From the NCBI RefSeq assembly GCF_035046485.1, contig NC_085137.1, positions 375,720,706-375,784,705 of the forward strand: a DNA stretch of 64,000 bases, given 5' to 3'. Below, piece by piece: positions 46,291 to 56,583 of this stretch. Under the pieces are notes generated by a model. The model searched no databases and was not told the origin of the DNA. It saw only the letters and a program-made list of their open reading frames with translations. How positions within the stretch are numbered: the stretch's first letter is position 1; every line of letters begins with the position of its first letter. The position numbers and the translations under genes were made by a program. Origin of the DNA: Aedes albopictus (taxonomy: Eukaryota; Arthropoda; Insecta; Diptera; Culicidae).

Positions 46291-46880
46291 AATTCCTCCA
46301 GGAACTCCACCTGGTGTTTCTCCAGGAATTCTTTCCGGAATTCTTCTTGGGATTTTTTTAGGAACTCTTCCTGGGATTTCTCTACGAACTCCTTTTGGGG
46401 TTTCTCCAAGAACTCTTCCTGTGGTTTCTCCAGGAACTCATCCTGGAGTTTCTCCAGGAGCTCCTCCTGGGGTTTCTCCAGGAGCTCCTCCTGCGATTCC
46501 TCCGAATACGTCGCCTGGGGTTTCTCCAGGAACTCCTCCAGGGATTTCTGCAGGAATTCCTCCTGGGATTACTCCAGGAACTCCTCCTGGGATTCAGAGC
46601 ACATTGACAATTAAAACGAAAGCGGATCCGATTTGCCAGAAAATCATAACATACTTGTCGATCAGATGGTTCATTTTCATTTGCGGACAGCTAAACTGCT
46701 CCCACTCGCATTACAGCCCTATGATAGAACTCCCAACTGTAAAAAGTAAGTATTGAGAAAACGGCATTTGAAAGTTTCCTTCAAGACTTCCTAGAGGGCT
46801 TTTTACAAAGATTCCTCCTTCTTCCTAGGATGCCTGCCAGGATTCAATCAAAGATTCCTCCAGGAATTCTTTTCATATTA

Positions 46881-47503
46881 TTATTTCAAAATGAATTCTT
46901 CCTGATTACGTATATTTTTTTAAGAGCATAGAAAAACCCAGAATAACAAAGATTTATTGATGCGATCTTCGACGAAAGATTTATAAAATCCAGGAAATTC
47001 ATCAATAATATTTACCCTGTACAACCCTTAAATAATATTTTGTGAGATAAGAAAGGGTTTGCATTTAAATTCTTTGTCAATTCCTTTTGATGATTTCTGG
47101 CAAAACATTTGTCATACGTAGTTGAAAAATTGAATCAAATGGTATTAAGTTCCCTGAATAATATGGGAAAGTGTTTAAAATTGCGGTTTTCTTCCTAAAT
47201 GGTTCAGACCCTATTTGAAGTAGACTATTTCACAGGAAACCTCAAAAGATCTAGCACACTATTACTATAATACAGAACGTTTTCTGAGCATTATAGAAAA
47301 GCTTAGAGACATGCACGCAAAAATTCCGGTCAATCTGGTGGCACTGCCGTATCTCACGGACCGTGACCGTCGTCGGAAACAAAAGAAGAAACACAAAATC
47401 CACCATACGCTTTGGACCATTCCTCTGCTGCCGTATAGACATGGATGAGTTTTCGATATAATTTCCGTAAGACAACAGGGAGACAAAAATGTTTTCCACT
47501 CAC
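46881..47503 (-). other. probable first intron of the minus-strand gene
   Basis: No exon-like frame is found left of the donor at 47503. If the gene at 47573 is real, this and probably much of the DNA further left is intron. Confidence 0.35.
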
Positions 47504-47573
47504 CTGAATTGTAGTAATCCTCAAACTCATCGTTATCGGACGAGTATTCCATGTCCGATTCCTGATCTGCCAT
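47504..47573 (-). CDS. first coding exon, acidic N-terminus (possibly Ariadne-like)
   Basis: The start is ATG at 47573 in a good context (GGCAAGATGG). The exon encodes MADQESDMEYSSDNDEFE followed by DYYNS, and ends at a consensus donor CAG|GTGAGT (47504/47503), leaving one base of the next codon. Reading through gives an implausible tail. An acidic, tyrosine-ending N-terminus of this kind reminds me of Ariadne-type RING-between-RING ubiquitin ligases, but 23 residues cannot prove it. No further exon is seen to the left, so the next intron would be large. A CpG-rich leader lies upstream (to about 48400). Confidence 0.5.
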
Positions 47574-48420
47574 CTTGCCCGATCTTGATTGGGGGACCGA
47601 CACTGCTGCTTCCTGGGATGTCGTTTTGACGCAGCACCAAACAGAACGGAACCACTTCTTACCGGATATAGGAATGACCAATGCCACTTATTTAGTGAAT
47701 ACTTTTCTTCGCTTCTAGGAAGCACACTATTTCCATCAACCACCACACTTTCGCAGGGCTTCTTTCCTACCACTTAATTTTCAGGGGCTTAGCCTCAGCC
47801 TGGAAATTTGTATTATTATTTCACCTTGAATTTTGCACCTTTTCCTTTCTGCTTCTCTTGCTGCTGCCAGCGTACACTCTCGCTGTGCTGCTGCTGGTGG
47901 GGCCACGACGGAAGATTATGACTGCTGCTGGGGGAAAGGTTGAACGGAATCCACGTAAATCAGGAAGCACCCGGAAGCATTTTGTCACCACCGCACGTAT
48001 CGCACGACGAATTTGCTACTGCTCGCCCCCACGGGACCAATTTTCTTCCTCCAACCAAACCAACAATAACAAACGGATCGCCTTGATTCCCCCCGGATCG
48101 CAGGGGTCCCGTTTGAGCTGATAATCGTCACGAGTTGTTACGCGAGAACCAGAGCTTATTTTCGTGTATGAAACTAGTTTGTAGTATAAAATACTAGTAC
48201 AATCACTTGGGGAGCACACGATTTACAAAATAATAATCGTACAAACGTCAAGGCTGAAAGCTACACTCAAACTGAAAAGACGACGAACGATTCAACGACG
48301 ACGACGGCTGTGTTCGCATCGCACACAAACGACACAAACAGCACGCGAAAGCCAGTAGTCAGACAGTGGGAACACAAACACCAACAACGTTGGACGATGT
48401 AAACAAAGTACCACACCACC
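47574..48420 (-). promoter_or_regulatory. CpG-rich leader and probable start region, minus gene
   Basis: Sequence from 47860 to 48420 is richer in CG than its surroundings (TCGCACGACGAATT, ACGACGACGACGG). An initiator-like TCAGTTT on the minus strand lies at 48275-48269. The plus-strand frame at 47858-48121 is most likely a shadow of this leader. An upstream intron cannot be excluded. Confidence 0.4.
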
Positions 48421-48454
48421 ACACCTGCAGGATAAAGTCGACATTCAAGTGACA

Positions 48455-48600
48455 TTGAGTTGTCCAAAAAATGTCTCACGAAACCTAATGCAAGCCTATC
48501 CATATACGTGAGAACAAAAGATGTTTACAAAGTTCTTACAGATAGATTAACACGGGAAATCTGAACACAAACCACTACCACATAGGAATTTTGATTGGTC
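48455..48600. repeat. dispersed repeat, second copy
   Basis: It matches 21374-21560 from TTGAGTTGTCCAAAAAA to GAACACAAACCA. It lies between the two divergent genes. Confidence 0.7.
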
Positions 48601-48735
48601 AATAGAGGCTTGCATCAAAAACATAACCTCATCGAATTCTCATACGATTTGTAAATATTGCCCTCAAATTTTTTTTGAGGGCAAGGACGGCTTTATGGAC
48701 CGACGCCGAAGGAAAGAAAGAGAAGGAGACAGTGA

Positions 48736-48743
48736 TGACGTCA
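48736..48743. promoter_or_regulatory. CRE palindrome TGACGTCA
   Basis: A perfect cyclic-AMP response element word 452 bp upstream of the plus-strand start codon, in the intergenic stretch between the divergent genes. Function is inferred from the motif alone. Confidence 0.35.
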
Positions 48744-49112
48744 GCGTGCAAGCGCTCATCAAAGAAAAATAAGTCGACGTACAGATTTTTTTATGTCGCT
48801 TAAAATACGATTGGGATGTTCAAAAAATGTATTCATTCATACTACGAGAAATCAGCACACGTACGGGGGCCGCCGAGTTGGATGATAAGTGGCGAAACAG
48901 TTTTGCGACTGCAACTGTGGCATTATCACTTATCGTGTGGTATTAGGAAAATAGACTAAAACAGGTAGAAGATGTTTAAAAATTTATAATGAATCAATTT
49001 TAAAACATACCCCACTGTGTCATTTGTGAGTAGAACTATTTTAGCTTGCATTCTCTGCCCAATGAGCTTGTGTAAAATAGTTCTGATAACGGATTTTTAA
49101 TTTCAAAACCAG

Positions 49113-49164
49113 CACGTGTTCACAAATTCAGGATTCCAAATTAAATTCCAGTTCAACACGTGTT
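49113..49164 (+). promoter_or_regulatory. two CACGTG E-boxes
   Basis: CACGTG at 49113-49118 and again in the ten-base palindrome AACACGTGTT at 49155-49164, 44 bp apart and 31 bp before the start codon. The word is bound by bHLH factors of the Myc/Max, USF or CLOCK/CYCLE kind. Confidence 0.4.
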
Positions 49165-49194
49165 GATACAAAGATTATTTTACTTAACTGCAAA

Positions 49195-49550
49195 ATGGAT
49201 AACGTTCAAAAAAACAATTCATCGCCGCTGACGTTGCTGGAAAAGAAAGAAAAGTTACACAATTTACGCAGCCAAGTCATCATGATGCGTCTCAGCGACG
49301 AAACTAGTGACAACAACGATCTGCAGCACATCGTGACAACGCTAGTTGGCTGTTTCTCGTCGGATCCGGAAGTGATCGTTCCCAGCTGTGAAATCCTGAG
49401 CGAACTGATGGATTCCGATTGCTTCACCGCACTGTCTATAAGCGTGTTTCGGCGGCTTTTCCGCTATATGCCATTTTTCTTCCAAAACCGAGACAATATT
49501 CGCAATGAAAAAATTGAAACTGTTAAGCTGGTAACGCAATGCTTGGAACG
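49195..49550 (+). CDS. first coding exon of an unidentified helical protein
   Basis: ATG at 49195 opens 118 codons ending at a consensus donor (GAACG|GTGAGTAA, 49550/49551, phase 2). Codon third positions are G/C richer than the surrounding DNA, as expected of real coding. The chain is polar at the start, then predicted-helical with HEAT/ARM-like character (VTTLVGCFSSDPEVIVPSCE, then RRLFRYMPFFFQNRD and ETVKLVTQCLER). It has no signal peptide or membrane segment. I do not recognise the family. A phase-compatible acceptor lies at 52257 (TTTCAG) but leads into a likely repeat and stops after 35 codons, so I do not join it. Confidence 0.65.
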
Positions 49551-50184
49551 GTGAGTAACATGATATATTTAATTATAATCACAAAGTGCGCGTTAAATAC
49601 ATTATAACTTAAATACTATAACTTATAACAAATAACTTGAATACTATAACTTATAAATTAACTTGTTATAAATAAATAACGAATAACTTAAAAAAAAATG
49701 TGTAAAAAAAGAAACATCATCTGGCTCAAGAGTTATTCAAAAAGTTTTATAAATATTGAAATTTATGCATAAAATTGGACTTTTCGATAAGTTATAACAT
49801 ATTTGCATACTTTCAGGCGTTTTCTTAAGCAAGTTCTTACGATTTATTTAACTTCAAACTTGAATAATACTTGAATAATTCAGTAAACTTGTAAAAATTT
49901 TGTAAATTTTTTGGTGGTTGATTCAGGAGGAAAAAATATTTTCAGTACTTACAAAAACATTGCACTGACTGATCAATTTCACCCCGAAATTAAAATTTTA
50001 GATTTTTTATTTTAAATGATATTTTTTTGTAATAAAATGATTTGCAGTAGAATTTTTAATCTCGTTGACTGATGAAAACCATGGTCGTACTTGTTTTAAA
50101 GCATTAAATTTAACCATATTGATAAATATTCAAAAATTATTCGGCAGAAACTACGAAAAGTGATCAATTTCACCCGAAATCACG
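49551..50184 (+). other. intron start, no exon seen
   Basis: AT-rich sequence with TATAACTTATAA-type short repeats at 49600-49690. Presumed intron of the preceding gene. Confidence 0.4.
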
Positions 50185-50530
50185 GTACCGTAAAACGGGG
50201 TATCTTTGATAATGCGGGTGACTTTGATAGTGCGACAGGCATTGTATAGTTTATCTTATAACTATTATTCCTTCAATCAGTTAAGACAAAGGCAAACGTA
50301 GATCAATTCTATGCATATGAAAGTTCATCTTAGACGTATTTTCATTAAAACCTAGTTTGAATACAACTTTTTGGACAAAAAATAAAAATTGTTAATATTT
50401 TTGTCATTTGTCAACCCCTTCAAACAATCTGCTATACGACTTTGTTACAACTATTTTTTCAATGAATGAACTCTTATTCTCGTTAGAATCATCATGGTAG
50501 ATTCCAAATCTGGCCTTGAATCTCTTAACG
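50185..50530. mobile_element. terminus of a CGGGGTATCTTTGATA element
   Basis: CCGTAAAACGGGGTATCTTT followed by GATAATGCGGGTGACTTTGATA is the inverted relative of CATTATCAAAGTTACCCC at 63757. It is a known-looking dispersed element end; the partner end was not located nearby. Confidence 0.45.
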
Positions 50531-50990
50531 AAGTGTGTTTTTACCTTTCTTACACCCATAAGAAGGGTATAAATATCGCTCGAAAAACCGACTTTTGATC
50601 CGAGGCTCGGAGGGCCGAGTCTCGTATACCAATGAACTCAGCTCGACGAACTGAGCAAATGTCTGTATGTGTGTGTATGTGTGTTACAAAAAAGTCACGC
50701 ACGTTTCTCAGCCGTCTGTCAACCGATTTGAGTTCTCTTGGAAGCAAATGAAAGCTACTACATCCTAGTAGAACGCTATTGATTTTTTTTTTCGATTGGA
50801 CGTTTGGTTACCGAGATATCTCTCGAAGAGTACTTATGAGCATGAGCGCCAACTTTGGGGGGGGGGGGGGGGGGGGGGGCAAGTATGGATTTGCCCCCCC
50901 ACCCCATATTTGACGATTTTTCGGTTTTCCCATACAAAGAATCAGAAAATCCAGGCGATTCGGCTGGTGGGACTACGCCATCCGGCATTT
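50531..50990 (+). repeat. dispersed repeat, AAGAAGGGTATAAATA head
   Basis: It opens ACACCCATAAGAAGGGTATA, includes GATCCGAGGCTCGGAGGGCC and a TGTGTGTATG microsatellite, then CCGTCTGTCAACCGATTTGA. That last part is the unit seen three times at 59745-60300. It contains a 23-base G run. Confidence 0.7.
50857..50879 (+). repeat. G23 homopolymer
   Basis: Twenty-three consecutive G followed within 20 bases by CCCCCCCACCCC, so the stretch can fold back or form a quadruplex. The length may be inexact if sequencing slipped. Confidence 0.8.
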
Positions 50991-51031
50991 TTTTCAGCTA
51001 AAAGTGCTTCTAAAGTGTAAAAGTGAAGAAT

Positions 51032-51288
51032 TCGACACTGATTCTTCATTAGGGCCTAACTGACGTTTTCGATTTCTCTTCATCGATCCTCTCTTTGTGT
51101 TATTACGGAAAGTGTATTAAGTTTTCCAAATATTTTTTGGTTGAAATGCAAAGACGACGACAACATCTTGCTCTAGAAACAAAAAGAATAATGATTTTGT
51201 TTGTTTTGATCAAGTTATTAGCGAAAGAGAGAGTCGACGAAGAGAAATCGATCAAGTCAGTTAGGCCCTTAAGAAAAATCATTGTCGA
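51032..51288. mobile_element. 257-bp MITE, TCGACA ends, copy 1
   Basis: Long inverted ends, about 75 bp, start TCGACACTGATTCTTCATTA on the left and pass through AGGGCCTAACTGAC and GATTTCTCTTCATCGA. The copy at 53644-53900 is the same length in opposite orientation. The 81-codon frame inside is repeated in copy 2 and is not a gene. Confidence 0.85.
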
Positions 51289-52139
51289 ATTATTAGTTTT
51301 CGACCCGCGTGCTTTTAGAGTACAACCGGTGAGAAGGTGAAACGGCTGGTACTGTGCAGTTGCTGCGCCTTCAGATCGCGCCTGAAAGTTACAAAATTCT
51401 GTCAGATATCAACTAACTACATCTAAGTGCCTGTTTCGGTGATCCAGCGGCAGATATGGCTTGTGTAATTGTGTCTTGGAGGGGGATTTTTTGTGCACAC
51501 TTCCTTGGAGTTACGATGAAATGTACGCGAGGACAGTACAGTTGCATAAGTGTTCGGGTGTCAACAGCTTCCATGCTTAGTGAAATATGATGAATCTTCT
51601 ATTGCCACTTTTTCCAACGCAATAGTGTGAAATATCATGAATTTAATTAGTGTGTGAACCTAGGTGTAAACCGTTAAGTAGTAGAAAAATGTTGACCTAG
51701 CTTGATTGGATGGTGACGAACCCGAAAACTTTGCCAAGCTGAAGAAATGAAAAACCTACGTCACCATGGCAGATTTCGATGCTGACTGGGATTATGTGCT
51801 TGCTTTGATAGATCTTTCAACTGTCATAACGTGAGGATGAAGGATGCATACAATTTTCAGATACAATTTTGGTGAGATCCATCTGATTTTTGTGTACTAT
51901 GTGCAGCTATTGTTATCCCATGTGCTATGGCAATTCCTATTAACATACTAGCCATTGTTTATTAATGAATTCGGCAGCCTATACAGACTAGTGTATTCGC
52001 ATATACTTTTTTGTTTTTCCATAATGCTAATATACATTTGAAATTATGGTTAAATTAGTAGATTATATTAATGTTTTTGTGCCTTAATTACATGTACTGT
52101 TAAAATCATACTGAATTCCTGACCATTCCTTCACCAAAT
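51289..52139. other. no gene seen
   Basis: Mixed-composition sequence, with GAGGGGGATTTTTTGTGC near 51480. No frame or RNA gene is supported. Confidence 0.5.
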
Positions 52140-52482
52140 TCCTTTTTCCTTTCTATTTTCGAGGGCGTCGGTGAGTCGCTGGCATCTCGATAAATAGTTA
52201 TCCCTTTCCCACTATCCCTTCCCATCCACATAACGTGTTTCTTATCGTTTCAGAGAGCGACCAATGGCGCTTAAGCCTACGCTTATTAGCCAGGACACAT
52301 GGTCCAAAGCCTGTGCCCCATCCCGGAATCAAAAAGGCCCATGGAGTGACAAAATTTCTTAGCTATGTCCATCCCAACGTTGGTGTTTAAATATACTAAA
52401 ACACTTTCACTCATTCTAACATATCTACATGATTTACTCAAATACACTTACACCATCTGAATCTTGTCGCATCACTCGCTTA

Positions 52483-52647
52483 GGGGCTGTCCATTAATTA
52501 CGTAAGGGTTTTCAGGGGGAGGGGGGGTTTGAGAAATCTTACGCGCCATACAAAAATATTTTGGCTCTCATACAAAAAATCTTACAAGGGGGGGTGGGGG
52601 TGTCGAAAAATCGTGAAAATTCCCTTACGTAATAAATGGACAGCCCC
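52483..52647. mobile_element. MITE, GGGGCTGTCCATTAATTACG
   Basis: The inverted ends are GGGGCTGTCCATTAATTACG and the complement of GGGGCTGTCCATTTATTACG, with TTA on both sides. A G-rich interior with CATACAAAAA words, as in relatives at 8528, 21630 and 37965. Confidence 0.85.
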
Positions 52648-52736
52648 TTATAGTGATTCCTAAATCACCTAAATCCAAATATCCAACTCCTTGACACCTA
52701 TGGGAGTGTCGGTGAGTCGCTGAGCTCTTGTAAAGT

Positions 52737-53917
52737 ACAGGGGATAGACAAATGATCGGGACAGGCAAAATTTTCCCTCCTTAAAAAAATTTCAAATAGC
52801 TGTAACTTTTCGATAAGTGCATCAAATATTCTCAAATTTTCACTGTAAGCTGATCAACTAGTTATGTATCAGTGAACAAAATTCGGAAAAGGTCGAACGA
52901 TTCTGCACGAAGTTATAAAGATTCTAAAAAAAGGTAAAATTATCCGATAGCCCACTTTGAGCTGTTATATCTCCGGATTTAATGAACCGAATGAAATAAA
53001 ATTTTGACCATTTATGACTTATATAATGAGCTTCGAAAAACTTTTGACATAACCAAAAATTCTTAACACGGAAGAAAATTATAACGATTGAATTATTTTT
53101 CTAATAAAACACCAAATTTTCTTAAATTTCAACATCGATTAAAAATTCAAGATGCTAATTATAGCTCATTTAAATTCCCTCTGATTCTCTTGAATACATA
53201 TATGTTTTGATAGAAAGTAACAACATAGGCGGTAATTCATTGAAAAAGTAATGGGATGCATATTAAAAATAGACCAATTTACTTAAAAATCATAAAATTA
53301 ATGAAATCGCTATAACTTTTTCTCTCGTTAATAACTTCAAGTTGTGTCAAACGTTTTTCAGAGCTCATAATATGAGTCATAAATGGACAAAATTTCATTG
53401 CATTCGGTTCATTGAATCCGGAGATATAACAGCTCAAAGTTGGCTATCGGATAATTCTACCTTTTTCTAAAATGCTTATAACTTCGTGCAGAATAGCCCG
53501 ATCTTTTCCAAATTTTGTCCACTAATACACAACTAGTTGATCAACTTACAGTGAAAATTTTAGAATATTTGATGCACTTATCGAAAAGTTACAGCTAATT
53601 GGACATTTTTTGAAAAGTGGAAATTTTGCCTGTCCCGATCATTTCGACAATGATTTTTCTTAAGGGCCTAACTGACTTGATCGATTTCTCTTCGTCGACT
53701 CTCTCTTTCGCTAATAACTTGATCAAAACAAACAAAATCATTATTCTTTTTGTTTCTAGAGCAAGATGTTGTCGTCGTCTTTGCATTTCAACCAAAAAAT
53801 ATTTGGAAAACTTAATACACTTTCCGTAATAACACAAAGAGAGGATCGATGAAGAGAAATCGAAAACGTCAGTTAGGCCCTAATGAAGAATCAGTGTCGA
53901 TTTTGTCTATCCCCTGT
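52737..53917. mobile_element. 1.18-kb foldback element with nested MITE
   Basis: The ends ACAGGGGATAGACAAA and their complement enclose two arms complementary over about 450 bp each (52750-53200 and 53200-53643), including ATGATCGGGACAGGCAAAAT. The right terminus is split by the MITE at 53644-53900: AGACAAA lies on one side and ATGATCGGG on the other. No coding. Confidence 0.8.
53644..53900. mobile_element. 257-bp MITE, copy 2
   Basis: Same family, length and termini as 51032-51288, reversed. It is inserted in the right terminal repeat of the foldback element. Confidence 0.85.
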
Positions 53918-54060
53918 GGGTGTCATATCATCACATCCTTTCCTATACTCGTAACGGAGAAGATGGGCGTGGCCGGCAATGGAAGTTCTCATGTCTTTTT
54001 TTACTTCAACCTCTGATTGGATAGCTGTTCCTTCCCAAATAGCATTCTATAAGCAATTAG

Positions 54061-54196
54061 AATAGGAGTATTAAGTTTTAAGGGCTGCTTGCAGTTTTTT
54101 TTTAATTTATTTATTACTACTCAAAGTACAATACATCCTTTACATGAATATTTTAATATTTTTATTAATAATTTACAGAGTTCGTGACTTAAACTT
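54061..54196. other. no gene seen
   Basis: T-rich AT sequence leading into the palindrome. Confidence 0.5.
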
Positions 54197-54315
54197 AATT
54201 TAGATGGAATCAGAAAAATAAAGTGAAGGATGTATTTGGACAATATCTAAACATTTAATGTTTAGATATTGTCCAAATACATCCTTCACTTTATTTTTCT
54301 GATTCCATCTAAATT
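54197..54315. repeat. perfect 119-bp palindrome
   Basis: The arms 54197-54255 and 54257-54315 are exact reverse complements around one T. The left arm begins AATTTAGATGGAATCAG and ends CAATATCTAAACATT. Outside, TTCGTGA occurs in both flanks with a 10-bp offset, so the duplicated arm is longer but interrupted on the left. Confidence 0.85.
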
Positions 54316-54343
54316 CACGAATACTTTTTTGAAACATAAACAA

Positions 54344-55625
54344 TAGGCTGAAGCTTATTTTTCAAAAGTTGTTGAAACCTGGAATTCGTAAGCTCTTTTG
54401 GATTCAAATGACACAAAAAGAGAAACCTCTGAGTTTAAGCCAAAAATATTGAGATTTAGAGGTCGCGCAATCGCTTCAAAGTCGAATTTTCGAGTAATAA
54501 AAAGGTGTTTTCACTTCAAGTGCCATAACTTTCTCAATTTTCAATCGATTTTAAATCTTTTTTTATGAATTTCTCACAAATTAAATTTCGAATAAACTCG
54601 TAGAACATCATTTTTTTTCCAAAGTCACGCAAAATATGAGTTTTTGAAGATAAAATTCATTTTTTTCTTCTTTTTACAAAAATTTTTAACTTTAGAGTCT
54701 TATAACTTTTTAACCGTTTGACCAATTTTAAATTTTTTAGCTTGCTTTTTGTAGATATTTTTGTTGCCTAAAAATGCTGTGAATGAACGTTTCAAAATAG
54801 ATGAATACCTAAAACCGTTCAGAAACACGTATTTTATTGGGAAAATTAGAATTCTGGCTAAATTTTAATTGTTTTCATGCTTATTTTCGGGCACAAAGTG
54901 AAAAAAAATTCTCAATAATCATATGGAAGCCTTAAACTTCAGTTTTTGGAGTGTTCTGAATCAAAAAATATTTTCATGTTCGAAATGCCAGAAAAAAAAA
55001 TTGAAAAAAAAATCCTCCGATGTGTTCCATATCCATAAATATGAGGCTAAGTATCTGGTTTGGGGTAAAAATTGCGGTTAATCGTCAAAAACTCCAATTT
55101 TGCATGAAAAAATCAAGTTTTAAGGCATATTTTGGCAGTTTGTTATGAAAAGTATCATAAAAATGACTACTTTAATGAAAAGTTCGTTTAGGACAAAGAT
55201 AGACAACGAAAATATCTACAAAAGCAAGCTAAAAAAATTAAAATTGGTCAAACGGTTAAAAAGTTATAGGACTCTAAAGTTAAAATTTTTTGTAAAAAGA
55301 AGAAAAAAATGAATTAAATCTTCAAAAACTCATATTTTGCGTGACTTTGGAAAAAAATGATGTTCTACGAGTTTATTTGAAATTTAATTTGTGAGAAATT
55401 CATAAAAAAAAGATTGAAAATCGGTTGAAAATTGAGAAAGTTATGGCACTTGAAGTGAAAACACCTTTATATTACTCGAAAATTCGACTTTGAAGCGATT
55501 GCGCGACCTCTAAATCTCAATATTTTTGGCTTAAACTCAGAGGTTTCTCTTTTTGTGTCATTTGAATCAAAAAGAGCTTACGAATTCCAGGTTTCAACAA
55601 CTTTTGAAAAATAAGCCGCAGCCTA
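54344..55625. mobile_element. 1.28-kb foldback element
   Basis: The ends TAGGCTGAAGCTTATTTTTC and the complement of TAGGCTGCGGCTTATTTTTC open arms of about 430 bp (54344-54775 and 55190-55625) that are almost perfectly complementary. The unique centre is about 415 bp. It has no transposase. A single arm of the same family is at 786-1340. Confidence 0.85.
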
Positions 55626-55850
55626 GTAAACAAACTTGTTTTCGGATATTTTTGTATACAGAACGAAATACAATGAACTGCTAACCACGATGCTGCTCTT
55701 TGACGAGGACATTTTAAATCGACATTCCAACCCAAAAGGTCCTCCAAATCTCGAAACTGCACTTTAAATCTTCTTTTCAAGACTTGGCATACCTAATCTC
55801 TTACTTCTTTAGAAGAAATGCATGCTTTAAAATGCGATGCTCGTTACTAG
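55626..55850. other. no gene seen
   Basis: The short minus frame across 55517-55780 is partly foldback sequence. Nothing is supported. Confidence 0.5.
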
Positions 55851-56216
55851 CTGAGAGAGAGGAGACAGCTCACTGACAGCCACGATGTTGACATGTCTTC
55901 TTCTTACTTCTTTTTACAACTTTGTGGGCCGCACAATGGTTTGAAAATATATTATTGGCCAAAAATGATTTGCATATTGAGTTCGTTGCGACAGAGCATG
56001 GAAAATAAATGGATTCGTTGCGCTGGTCGTGGAAAATTGATCATTAATATTTTTTCTTTTATAATTACAACAAACGGAGCGAAATTTTAATAAGATCTTT
56101 TGGATATTTGGCCACTCCACACCATCAATGTGCGATTTTCAGCTCGGTTCGCGGTGACAGGTCCTCCTTGACATTAAGTAGCACGCAATCGAAGCCAGCT
56201 GTCTCCTCTCTCTCAG
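55851..56216. mobile_element. MITE-like insert, CTGAGAGAGAGGAGACAGCT ends
   Basis: Exact 20-bp inverted ends (55851-55870 and 56197-56216), with GTTACTAG-like flanks on each side. The interior is AT-rich and non-coding. It lies beside the 3' end of the LINE. Confidence 0.7.
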
Positions 56217-56282
56217 GTTACTAGCAACAAAATTGTTCCCACATTCATCACAAAACACATTACCAATGCTAACGATACCATA

Positions 56283-56471
56283 TTATTCTTTTTTAAATTT
56301 GTTTGCAATCAAATCATTTAATAGTAGAAATAATGTAGACTTATCTTCAGCTAAAAGAAAATTATAACTGAAAATTTTCCATCTGGAAGTCCAATTAACT
56401 TGTGGATACAACGTTTGTACGAGTGGAGTATAGCCTTGTAAGTTAATGAAATACCGATAAAGTTTTTTCAC
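56283..56471 (-). pseudogene. LINE ORF2 C-terminal part
   Basis: About 62 codons out of frame with the preceding reverse transcriptase piece, with L1-like words WKIFSYNFLLAEDKSTLF and LLNDLIANKFKK. Stops in between mark decay. Confidence 0.6.
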
Positions 56472-56583
56472 AGAGTCTAGGTTTCTGTCTAGTTGAGGAG
56501 TAATTGTGATTCACTCCTTTCCGTTCCTAGTCAATTTGGACAAATACTTATAATTCAGAAAATATTTCTCACCCAGTGGGCGA

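Larger units (their letters stand above)
45040..46880. repeat. short-repeat array 3 (interrupted)
   Basis: Densest at 45640-46180 and 46290-46600, made of TCTCCAGGAACTCCTCCTGG-like words. It gives proline/glycine or leucine-rich frames on both strands that are not genes. It is interrupted by a MITE (45332-45582), a poly(A)-type fragment (46191-46290) and an unassigned insert (46605-46770). Confidence 0.85.
52140..54060. repeat. composite: host repeat split by nested elements
   Basis: GTCGGTGAGTCGCTG occurs at 52167 and again at 52709. Host-like sequence continues after 53917 (TGGGTGTCATATCATCAC). The host is split by a MITE (52483-52647) and a foldback element (52737-53917), which itself contains a MITE. 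Host class unknown; the 3' part resembles an old LINE tail, by impression only. Confidence 0.5.

Noticed and set aside
47858..48121. Plus-strand 87-codon frame with a signal-like start
   Set aside because: It lies antisense to the CpG-rich leader of the minus-strand gene; composition explains the open frame.
52258..52362. Possible second exon for the gene starting at 49195
   Set aside because: The acceptor and phase fit, but the sequence looks like part of a dispersed repeat, stops after 35 codons and does not resemble the first exon. Transcript data would be needed.
51095..53837. Repeated 80-codon frame in two places
   Set aside because: Both copies lie inside the 257-bp MITE and depend on its sequence; neither has a promoter or domain.
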